Assembly: GCA_012728445.1 (NCBI GenBank)
Contig: JAAYFA010000116.1
Coordinates: 1 to 9,235 of the forward strand
Direction: 5' to 3'
From: Clostridiales bacterium
Lineage (GTDB): Bacteria > Bacillota > Clostridia > Oscillospirales > Acutalibacteraceae
DNA length: 9,235 bases
A program made the position numbers and the translations under genes. The notes beneath the pieces were generated by a model. That model saw only the letters and a list, made by a program, of their open reading frames with translations. It was not told the origin of the DNA and made no database searches. Below, piece by piece: positions 1 through 5,174 of the stretch. The stretch's first letter is position 1, and each line of letters starts with the position of its first letter.

Positions 1-65
1 GCCCACCTTCCGTTGCCGTCCATAATAATGCCAATATGCGCGGGGATGGTAGTCGTGTCGTGCAT
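1..65 (-). CDS. uppS: Undecaprenyl diphosphate synthase, N-terminal fragment (runs off window)
   Basis: Only the first 21 residues and part of codon 22 are in the window. They read MHDTTTIPAHIGIIMDGNGR then W. The HIGIIMDGNGRW segment is the first conserved block of cis-prenyltransferases, where the Asp binds magnesium and pyrophosphate. The enzyme condenses isopentenyl diphosphate units on farnesyl diphosphate to make the lipid carrier for peptidoglycan synthesis, in the cytoplasm at the membrane. The ATG at 63-65 is preceded by GGAGGG with 7 nt spacing, which fixes the start. It begins 17 bp after the frr stop, matching the widespread pyrH-frr-uppS order, so cotranscription is likely. The rest of the gene lies left of position 1. 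Confidence 0.9.
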   Translation of the reverse strand, partial: MHDTTTIPAHIGIIMDGNGRW

Positions 66-82
66 TGGTTGACCCTCCCGCA

Positions 83-637
83 TTAGATTTCCATAATTTC
101 CGTTTCTTTCTCCGCCGCTACGACGTCGATTTCTTTGGTAAAGCTGTCGGTAATTTCCTGAAGCTCTTTTTCACCGACTTTATAATCGTCTTCGGTAATT
201 TCTGACGCTTTTTCCATCTTTTTAAATTTTTCCATACCTTCTCTGCGGATGGAACGAACGGCTATTTTAGAGTCCTCGGCCATTTTGTTGATTTCTCTGA
301 CAATCTCACGGCGTCGGTCTTCCGTTTGTTGAGGAAACACGAGGCGAATAATGCGCCCGTCGTTTTGTGGGTTGATGCCCAAGTCAGACGTTTGAATTGC
401 TTTTTCGATTGCGTGGAGTGTCGAAATATCCCAAGGCTGAATGTTAAGAACTTTTGCCTCTGCGACAGAAACTGCTGCCATTTGGTTGATAGGTGTCGGC
501 ACACCGTAATAATCAACCCTGATTCTGTCCAGCACCGAAGCGTTTGCTCGGCCGGCTCTTATCAAAGAATAGTCGCTTTTCAGCACGCTGATGGTCTTGC
601 CCATTTTTTCCTTTGCCGTTTCATATACTCTGTTCAT
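83..637 (-). CDS. frr: Ribosome recycling factor
   Basis: A 184-residue protein, essentially the standard length of about 185 for RRF. With EF-G it splits the post-termination ribosome so the subunits can be reused. Recognisable family signatures are the N-terminal SLIRAGRANASVLDRIRVDYYG stretch (residues about 24-45, the conserved R-x-GRA-x-xxLD-x-I-x-V-x-YYG pattern), LNIQPWD in the middle and the C-terminal helix-rich half ending in IDxxxxxKExEIMEI. The start ATG (635-637) lies 3 bp after the pyrH stop, and its AAGGAGG ribosome site overlaps the end of pyrH, which suggests translational coupling. uppS follows on the same strand. Nothing is unusual in the protein itself. Confidence 0.97.
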   Translation of the reverse strand: MNRVYETAKEKMGKTISVLKSDYSLIRAGRANASVLDRIRVDYYGVPTPINQMAAVSVAEAKVLNIQPWDISTLHAIEKAIQTSDLGINPQNDGRIIRLVFPQQTEDRRREIVREINKMAEDSKIAVRSIRREGMEKFKKMEKASEITEDDYKVGEKELQEITDSFTKEIDVVAAEKETEIMEI

Positions 638-640
638 ACC

Positions 641-1351
641 CTAGTCCTCCTTAACAATTGTTCCTATTTTTTCACCGCAAACAGCGGCGACAATATTGTG
701 CGGTTCGTTCAGATTAAACACCAGAATTGGGATCCCATTGTCTCTGCAAAGGGAAGCCGCTGTGCTGTCCATCACTTTAAGGTTCTTGCTGAGAACCTGG
801 CTGTAGGTCAAGGTTTCGTATTTGCAGGCATCCGGGCATTCGTTTGGATCTTTGTCGAACACACCATCAACATTGGTTGCTTTAAAAATTATTTCCGCCC
901 CAATTTCCGCCGCTCTGAGTGCCGCCGCCGTATCGGTGGTAAAAAAAGGATTGCCGGTGCCGCAACCGAAAATGACGACTCTGCCTTTTTCTAAATGCGA
1001 GGTTGCCTTGTTGCGGATATACGGTTCGGCTATCTGCTGCATGCTGATAGCCGTCTGTACCCTGACGGGTACATCAAGCTGCTCGAGCGCATCTGCGAGG
1101 GCCAGTGAGTTGATGACCGTTGCGAGCATCCCCATATGGTCCGCTCGGGTTCTGTCCATATCTCTGCTTGAACGACCGCGCCAAAAGTTACCGCCGCCCA
1201 CGACAAGCCCTATTTCCACACCCATACCCGCGCATTCCTTGATGGCCGCACAGATCGCAAGAACCGTGTCAAAATCAATGCCATGCGTTTGCCCGCCCGC
1301 GAGCGCTTCGCCGCTGAGTTTCAAAAGAATCCTTTTGTAAACAGGCTGCAT
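641..1351 (-). CDS. pyrH: UMP kinase (uridylate kinase)
   Basis: A 236-residue amino acid kinase family protein that phosphorylates UMP to UDP with ATP, the bacterial hexameric enzyme of pyrimidine nucleotide synthesis. Visible motifs are RILLKLSGEALAG near the N terminus (phosphate binding), the glycine-rich VVGGGNFWRGR, MDRTRADHMGMLATVINSLAL (UMP site region), PFFTTDTAAALRAAEIGAE and the KATNVDGVFDKDP loop typical of the family. I chose the ATG at 1349-1351 because GGGGAGG lies 7 nt upstream. A TTG one codon earlier (1352-1354) has only 4 nt spacing. The gene heads the pyrH-frr-uppS unit. The usual rpsB-tsf genes are not immediately upstream, where a histidine phosphatase gene lies instead. 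Confidence 0.97.
   Translation of the reverse strand: MQPVYKRILLKLSGEALAGGQTHGIDFDTVLAICAAIKECAGMGVEIGLVVGGGNFWRGRSSRDMDRTRADHMGMLATVINSLALADALEQLDVPVRVQTAISMQQIAEPYIRNKATSHLEKGRVVIFGCGTGNPFFTTDTAAALRAAEIGAEIIFKATNVDGVFDKDPNECPDACKYETLTYSQVLSKNLKVMDSTAASLCRDNGIPILVFNLNEPHNIVAAVCGEKIGTIVKED
646..652 (-). promoter_or_regulatory. frr ribosome binding site inside the pyrH 3' end
   Basis: A perfect AAGGAGG on the minus strand, 8 nt before the frr ATG. It is encoded within the last Lys-Glu-Asp codons of pyrH and ends just before the TAG stop. Ribosomes finishing pyrH would expose or directly feed this site, so the two genes are likely translationally coupled. Confidence 0.85.
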
Positions 1352-1358
1352 CAAATAA

Positions 1359-1365
1359 CCTCCCC
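1359..1365 (-). promoter_or_regulatory. pyrH ribosome binding site
   Basis: GGGGAGG on the minus strand, 7 nt before the ATG at 1351 and 4 nt before the in-frame TTG at 1354. The spacing favours the ATG as the true start. Confidence 0.8.
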
Positions 1366-1389
1366 TTTTTGCTTTCTAATATTTTACTT

Positions 1390-1427
1390 TATAATCCGAA
1401 GTGTGTAAAGACAAAAATCGGATTATA
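1390..1427. repeat. 10-bp inverted repeat upstream of pyrH
   Basis: The arms TATAATCCGA (1390-1399) and TCGGATTATA (1418-1427) are exactly complementary and enclose an 18-nt A/T-rich loop. The pair sits in the 88-bp gap between the histidine phosphatase gene and pyrH. On the minus strand the upstream arm contains a TATAAT -10 hexamer. No run of T follows on either strand, so it does not look like an intrinsic terminator. It may be an operator for a dimeric repressor or an mRNA leader hairpin. Its role is not established from sequence. Confidence 0.8.
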
Positions 1428-1450
1428 CAAAATAACCCCTCACAATGAAA
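1422..1450 (-). promoter_or_regulatory. Predicted pyrH promoter
   Basis: A consensus TATAAT -10 (1422-1427, minus strand) has TTTCAT 17 nt upstream (1445-1450), a poor match to TTGACA. The promoter would overlap the 3' end of the preceding phosphatase gene and start transcription near 1415, inside the loop of the inverted repeat. It would let pyrH-frr-uppS be expressed separately from the bioY-nagB-side genes. The bioY promoter has the same hexamers at the same spacing. Confidence 0.45.
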
Positions 1451-2144
1451 AAGTTAAATGTCCATTTTCGGCATATAAGTGTGAGGTGTCGTTTGCGTAT
1501 GAAAGACGCGCTTCACCATCAAGAAAATACTTTACTTTGGTCAACGCGGTGTTTTCCTGGCAAAAATTAAAGCTGTTTGTATTGTTCAGCGACAAAGCCG
1601 CTCTTATCAGATAAGTGTTAAAACTGCCGTGCGCAACAACAAGTATTTTTTCTCCCTGTTGAAAACGGTTTTTAAAATAGTCAATGCAGCAACGGGCTCT
1701 GTTCAAATGTGCCTCTTGCTCATCTGTTTTTTCTGCCGCTGCCCAATGGGTCGCATCCTTTTTAATAAAACCGTGGGACAAAACCTGAGAACCGCGGTTT
1801 TCAATCTGTGCTGTGGTGTAACCCGTGTAGTCCCAAGGGGTGCCGGTTTCCACTAAATCACGAATCAGCTCAATAGGCATGGCGCCACCCGGCTGGCGAA
1901 TAGCGGTTTCATGCGCCGTTAAAACCGCCCTAATAAGTGTGCTCGAAAATATGGCGTCAAATTTTTGCAGTTGAAGCCTTTCGCCAAGGCAAACCGCTTG
2001 CTGTTGACCAAGCGCGGTAAGTTCCGGATCATGCATTTCAGCAGGTGTTGTCTCTCTTTTTTTCTCTCCCGGAGGAGAAGGGACATTCCCCTGACTTTCC
2101 CCGTGCCGAGTTATATAAATTTGTAATTTGAATTGGTCAGGCAT
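1440..2144 (-). CDS. Histidine phosphatase family protein (phosphoglycerate mutase-like)
   Basis: A 234-residue cytoplasmic protein without a signal peptide. ITRHGESQGN (residues 11-20) is the RHG catalytic motif with the phosphorylated His14. SSTLIRAVLTA (67-77) supplies the conserved phosphate-binding Arg72, E99 is a candidate acid in LVETGTPWD, and VVAHGS (169-174) carries the second catalytic His172. The family covers cofactor-dependent phosphoglycerate mutases and many small-molecule phosphatases. The segment between the acid and the second His does not point me to a specific subgroup, so the substrate is unknown. Start ATG (2142-2144) has GGAG 10 nt upstream. It lies 21 bp after the amidohydrolase gene, so the two are probably in one operon and may act on related metabolites. 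Confidence 0.85.
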   Translation of the reverse strand: MPDQFKLQIYITRHGESQGNVPSPPGEKKRETTPAEMHDPELTALGQQQAVCLGERLQLQKFDAIFSSTLIRAVLTAHETAIRQPGGAMPIELIRDLVETGTPWDYTGYTTAQIENRGSQVLSHGFIKKDATHWAAAEKTDEQEAHLNRARCCIDYFKNRFQQGEKILVVAHGSFNTYLIRAALSLNNTNSFNFCQENTALTKVKYFLDGEARLSYANDTSHLYAENGHLTFSL

Positions 2145-2165
2145 TCGTTATTGTCTCCATCTTTA

Positions 2166-3452
2166 TCAAAGCATTGCTAAAATGATTTGCGTGGATTTTT
2201 GTGCGTTGTATACTACCCGTTCAATGTCCAAGCTTAAATACACGCCGTCTTTATAAAGAACCTTGCCGTCAACCATTGTCAGGCAAACATCACTGCCCTG
2301 GGTCGCAAAAACAAGGTTGTTGAGCATATCATGAACAGGCATCATATGTGGAAGGGATATGTCCAGTACGATCAAGTCGGCTTTCGCGCCGACTTTTAGC
2401 ATGCCACTGTCCTGCCTGCCCTGGGCCGAGGCACCGACTGTCGTGGCCGCTGTAAGGGCTTGTTTGGGCGTGATCACCGCCGGATTACCGGAGGTGCATT
2501 TATAAAGGATGGAAAATAAGTGAATATCTTTAAACAGGTTCAGATTATTATTGCTCGCGGCGCTGTCTGTACCGATAGCGACTTTCATGCCGCCTCGTAT
2601 CATCTTATCAACACGACTGAAGCCGCTGGCAAGTTTTAAATTGCTGACCGGACAAGCAGCGACAGTGACGCCGTTTTCGCGCAGGATGTCAAAATCGTCG
2701 TCTTCGAGCCAAACACAATGAGCCGCAGTGGTGGGCATACCAAAAACCCCAAGGTCGTAAAAATAGCGAGCTGGCGTTTTGCCATTGCGCTCCTTGCAGC
2801 CTTCTTGCTCGTCTTGCGATTCCGACAAATGGATATGGATATTGACATTCTCGCGCGCGGCATGTTCCGCTACAGCCGCCACAACACGTGGCGTGGATGT
2901 ATATTCCCCGTGGATACTCAAATCAACCTTAAAACGGCCGTTCTCGGCGTTGTGACAGTTTTCGATAAGCTTTTGTGACTCCTTATAAACCCGCAAATCG
3001 CTGTAAGCGCTGTCATCAAAGCAGGTCACACCGTAACTGAAGTTGCATTTAATACCGCTTTCGGCAACGGCACGGTAAATTTCTTCGCCCATATAGTACA
3101 TATCCGTAAAAGAAACTGTGCCAAAGCGAAGCATCTCCGCTACGGCAAGCATGGTCCCGTTATAGATATCGTCCCCCGTCAGCTTTGCTTCGAAAGGAAA
3201 TACCTTTTCGTGAAGCCAGTCGTGCAAGGTCAGGTTTTCGGCATAACCTCTGAGCAGGTTCATGGGTGAGTGTGTGTGGGCATTGTATAAGCCCGCCATA
3301 AGGAGTTTACCGGTCCCGTCGTATTCCTCACCATAAGATTTTTCCGGCTTTTCGCTACCGATGTACTCAATTTTATCCTCGACGACGCCGACATATTGAC
3401 TTTTTAGGTGGTTTAGATTTTCGTCCAGAATGTCAATTCCGCTAAAAAGCAT
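2166..3452 (-). CDS. mtaD: Amidohydrolase, probable 5-methylthioadenosine/S-adenosylhomocysteine deaminase
   Basis: A 428-residue metal-dependent hydrolase of the TRZ/ATZ group. NAHTH (57-61) gives the metal ligands His59 and His61, HIHLSES (206-212) gives His208 and the catalytic Glu211, AAHCVW (243-248) gives His245 and GTDSAAS (294-300) gives Asp296. The stretch LLRGYAENLTLHDWL and the AEMLRFGTVSFTDMYY region are typical of the MtaD/DadD branch, which deaminates methylthioadenosine, S-adenosylhomocysteine or 5'-deoxyadenosine, by-products of SAM metabolism. Guanine or triazine-type deaminases of the same superfamily cannot be fully excluded. The start has a GAGGTG site 5 nt upstream. It sits 25 bp after the nagB-like gene and 21 bp before the phosphatase gene, so cotranscription is likely. 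Confidence 0.85.
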   Translation of the reverse strand: MLFSGIDILDENLNHLKSQYVGVVEDKIEYIGSEKPEKSYGEEYDGTGKLLMAGLYNAHTHSPMNLLRGYAENLTLHDWLHEKVFPFEAKLTGDDIYNGTMLAVAEMLRFGTVSFTDMYYMGEEIYRAVAESGIKCNFSYGVTCFDDSAYSDLRVYKESQKLIENCHNAENGRFKVDLSIHGEYTSTPRVVAAVAEHAARENVNIHIHLSESQDEQEGCKERNGKTPARYFYDLGVFGMPTTAAHCVWLEDDDFDILRENGVTVAACPVSNLKLASGFSRVDKMIRGGMKVAIGTDSAASNNNLNLFKDIHLFSILYKCTSGNPAVITPKQALTAATTVGASAQGRQDSGMLKVGAKADLIVLDISLPHMMPVHDMLNNLVFATQGSDVCLTMVDGKVLYKDGVYLSLDIERVVYNAQKSTQIILAML

Positions 3453-3477
3453 TTTTTCACCTCACCATTCAAATTCA

Positions 3478-4194
3478 TTATAAGAGCGCTGCAGAGTCTT
3501 TGTCCAAGAGCAGCGTCCAATCGCTGTGGGTTTTGAGGATCGTTGCCGGGGTATTATTGCTCACCTCATTGTTTACTGTGCTCGCCACCGCCTTTGCCTT
3601 AACGGCGAACGGCACGCAGGAAATGATTTTTTTGCATTGCATAATCCGGTGGACAGACATCGTGACCGCTTGCGTGGGGACATCATCCATTGTCGCAAAC
3701 CAACCTTCGCCAACCTGCTGCTTTTTGCAAGCCTCATCAAGAGCGACCAAAATATACGGGTCGGTTGTTTCAAAGTCCGCCGGTGGGTCATTAAAGGCAA
3801 TGTGGGCGTTTTCGCCAATGCCGATAAGCCCTAAATCAACGGGTTTTTCAAGCAGTTTTTTAGAAACTTCGGCAATGTTCTCCACTGTGCCTTCCACGAA
3901 GTTTACCGCAAGCAGGTTGACCTTTGAAACGAAGCGTTCCTTCAGGTACTTTCGGAAACTTGCGGGATGACTTTCCGGCAAAGCGAAATATTCGTCAAGG
4001 TGAAACATTTCCACCTTATGCCATTCGATATCAGACGCAATGAGCGCTTGAAAGGTGTCAAATTGCGATGCGCCGGTTGAAACCACAATTCTGGCATACC
4101 CATTCTGCCGTATTCGTTGTTGCAGATATTCCGCCGCTAGGGCCGCCGCCTTTTCGCCAAGCTCTTTTGAATTTTCACAAACAATTGTTTTCAT
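3478..4194 (-). CDS. nagB: Glucosamine-6-phosphate deaminase homologue (NagB family), divergent active site
   Basis: A 238-residue protein of the glucosamine/galactosamine-6-phosphate isomerase family, which converts glucosamine 6-phosphate to fructose 6-phosphate and ammonia. FHLDEY (64-69) holds Asp67, equal to E. coli Asp72. GIGENAHIAFNDP (125-137) is the second active-site block: His131 is kept, but the E. coli residues Asp141 and Glu148 are replaced by Asn129 and Asp136. VSTGASQFDTFQAL (38-51) replaces the usual phosphate-binding PTGGTP-like loop. The length is short compared with 266 in E. coli NagB, partly because the allosteric C terminus is absent. Start ATG has GGGGAGG 9 nt upstream. 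Neighbours bioY and the amidohydrolase gene are on the same strand. It could be a true NagB of a divergent subgroup or act on another amino-sugar phosphate. Confidence 0.82.
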   Translation of the reverse strand: MKTIVCENSKELGEKAAALAAEYLQQRIRQNGYARIVVSTGASQFDTFQALIASDIEWHKVEMFHLDEYFALPESHPASFRKYLKERFVSKVNLLAVNFVEGTVENIAEVSKKLLEKPVDLGLIGIGENAHIAFNDPPADFETTDPYILVALDEACKKQQVGEGWFATMDDVPTQAVTMSVHRIMQCKKIISCVPFAVKAKAVASTVNNEVSNNTPATILKTHSDWTLLLDKDSAALL

Positions 4195-4289
4195 ACAAGT
4201 TTTCCTCCCCGAAAAGCGTTAAGCTATTTTATTCAGATCGTTGAACCTTGGTTTAATAATAGATTTTTTTGCATAACCTAAGATGAATA

Positions 4290-4904
4290 TTATACTGTAC
4301 TGTCTTTGTTTATCGCTCTTTTAAATTCGCTGTTGAAGTAAACCGCGGTAACCGGTTTTATTCTTTTCGCCAATAGTGCCCCGGCACTGCAAACAACCAC
4401 ATCGCCCGGGAGCGTTATCAAAAAGCAATTAAAAAAGAGATACCATATACCAATTTCACGGCTCAGGTAAAAACGGGATATGACGTAAAAATAAACAACT
4501 CCGATAAAATAAACAACCAACAGCCCGGCAAGACTTGCAGCAAAATATCCCCTATAAGTTATCTGCTTAGACCTTTCAACAATTCTCCCTGTTATGTAGG
4601 CTCCGGGAATAAAACCGATTATATAACCGAAAGTTGGCTTAAGGAAATAGCCCAAGCCGCCGCCCAAGGCGAAAACAGGTGTCCCCATGAGTCCTACAAC
4701 CATATAAACGAATGCCGATATTGCGCCTCGCTTACTGCCGAGCATCATCCCCGCCAACAGTACAAAGGACATCTGTAAAGTCGCCGGCACAGAATACGAA
4801 GGTATTCTAATAAAAGCCCCAAGCGCAATAAGCCCCGCAAACAAGGCACAAAGAACGATAGAGTATGTGTTTATTCGCTGATTGCCTTTTACTGCTTGCT
4901 TCAT
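4290..4904 (-). CDS. bioY: Biotin transporter S component, BioY family
   Basis: A 204-residue hydrophobic membrane protein with about six predicted membrane segments. GLIALGAFIRIP near the first segment, TLQMSFVLLAGMMLG, SAFVYMVVGLMGTPVFA, GGGLGYFLKPTFGYIIGF and the late PGD motif follow the BioY pattern. BioY captures biotin and works alone or with the EcfA/EcfT energizing module, which is not encoded here. The frame opens at a GTG at 4934, but I prefer the ATG at 4904 because it gives the usual BioY N terminus. Neither start has a well-spaced ribosome site, so this is uncertain. I see no BirA-type operator, so control by biotin is not shown. nagB follows after 95 bp without an evident terminator between them. 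Confidence 0.87.
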   Translation of the reverse strand: MKQAVKGNQRINTYSIVLCALFAGLIALGAFIRIPSYSVPATLQMSFVLLAGMMLGSKRGAISAFVYMVVGLMGTPVFALGGGLGYFLKPTFGYIIGFIPGAYITGRIVERSKQITYRGYFAASLAGLLVVYFIGVVYFYVISRFYLSREIGIWYLFFNCFLITLPGDVVVCSAGALLAKRIKPVTAVYFNSEFKRAINKDSTV

Positions 4905-5007
4905 ACTGTACGTGTTGTTGCAATCGCACTTCACACTCTGCGTCGCAGCCTACTCCTGTTCGTTTGATTTTTTTTATTGATTTATCAGTCCAAAATTATG
5001 CAATGTC

Positions 5008-5036
5008 ATTATAGCACAATCCCAATCGCAATGAAA
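5008..5036 (-). promoter_or_regulatory. Predicted bioY promoter
   Basis: A consensus TATAAT -10 (5008-5013) is preceded by TG one base upstream (TGC TATAAT), an extended -10 element. TTTCAT lies 17 nt upstream (5031-5036) as a weak -35. Transcription would start near 5001, giving a leader of about 70-100 nt. It may also drive nagB and the genes beyond. Confidence 0.55.
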
Positions 5037-5104
5037 TATTGATTTGTTCTTTTTGTCATGTTTTTTAGCTTTTTATACGGATTAAGTTGATTTTTTTGCG
5101 GAAC

Positions 5105-5134
5105 TTGTACCGATCCGGTTTTATATGTTATACT
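5105..5134 (+). promoter_or_regulatory. Predicted GH89 promoter
   Basis: TTGTAC (5105-5110), an 18-nt spacer and TATACT (5129-5134), with TG one base before the -10 (TGT TATACT, extended -10). Transcription would begin at about 5141, after the first in-frame ATG of the open frame at 5136, so that ATG cannot be the start if this promoter is used. It is divergent from the bioY promoter; the two -10 elements are about 115 bp apart. Confidence 0.6.
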
Positions 5135-5152
5135 AATGCAATATTACCGGAT
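5109..5152. repeat. Operator-like short inverted repeats around the GH89 promoter
   Basis: ACCGATCCGGT (5109-5119) is an 11-bp palindrome (ACCG/CGGT) in the promoter spacer next to the -35. Its ATCCGGT portion (5113-5119) also has a complementary copy ACCGGAT at 5146-5152 just past the predicted start of transcription, with centres 33 bp apart, close to three helical turns. Two sites flanking the -10 would suit a repressor. No regulator gene is present in the window, so this is an inference. Confidence 0.35.
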
Positions 5153-5162
5153 ATTCCCGCGG

Positions 5163-5168
5163 AAAGGA
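5163..5168 (+). promoter_or_regulatory. GH89 ribosome binding site
   Basis: AAAGGA lies 6 nt before the in-frame GTG at 5175 and 12 nt before the ATG at 5181. It is the only good ribosome site downstream of the predicted start of transcription and supports a start at 5175 or 5181 instead of 5136. Confidence 0.55.
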
Positions 5169-5174
5169 ACGTAT

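Noticed and set aside
326..994. 222-codon plus-strand open frame opposite frr and pyrH
   Set aside because: It lies antisense across two well-identified genes, has Cys/His-rich composition without family resemblance and no ribosome site.
822..1340. 172-codon plus-strand open frame opposite pyrH
   Set aside because: Antisense shadow of pyrH; low-complexity Ser/Ala/Pro protein typical of a reversed coding strand.
3500..3970. 156-codon plus-strand open frame opposite the nagB-like gene
   Set aside because: Hydrophobic start resembles a signal peptide, but the frame is entirely antisense to a conserved gene and lacks a ribosome site or promoter.
4935..5001. Possible riboswitch or BirA operator in the bioY leader
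   Set aside because: No GTTAAC-type inverted repeat and no conserved riboswitch elements could be found; only a small CTGCG/CGCAG palindrome near the start.
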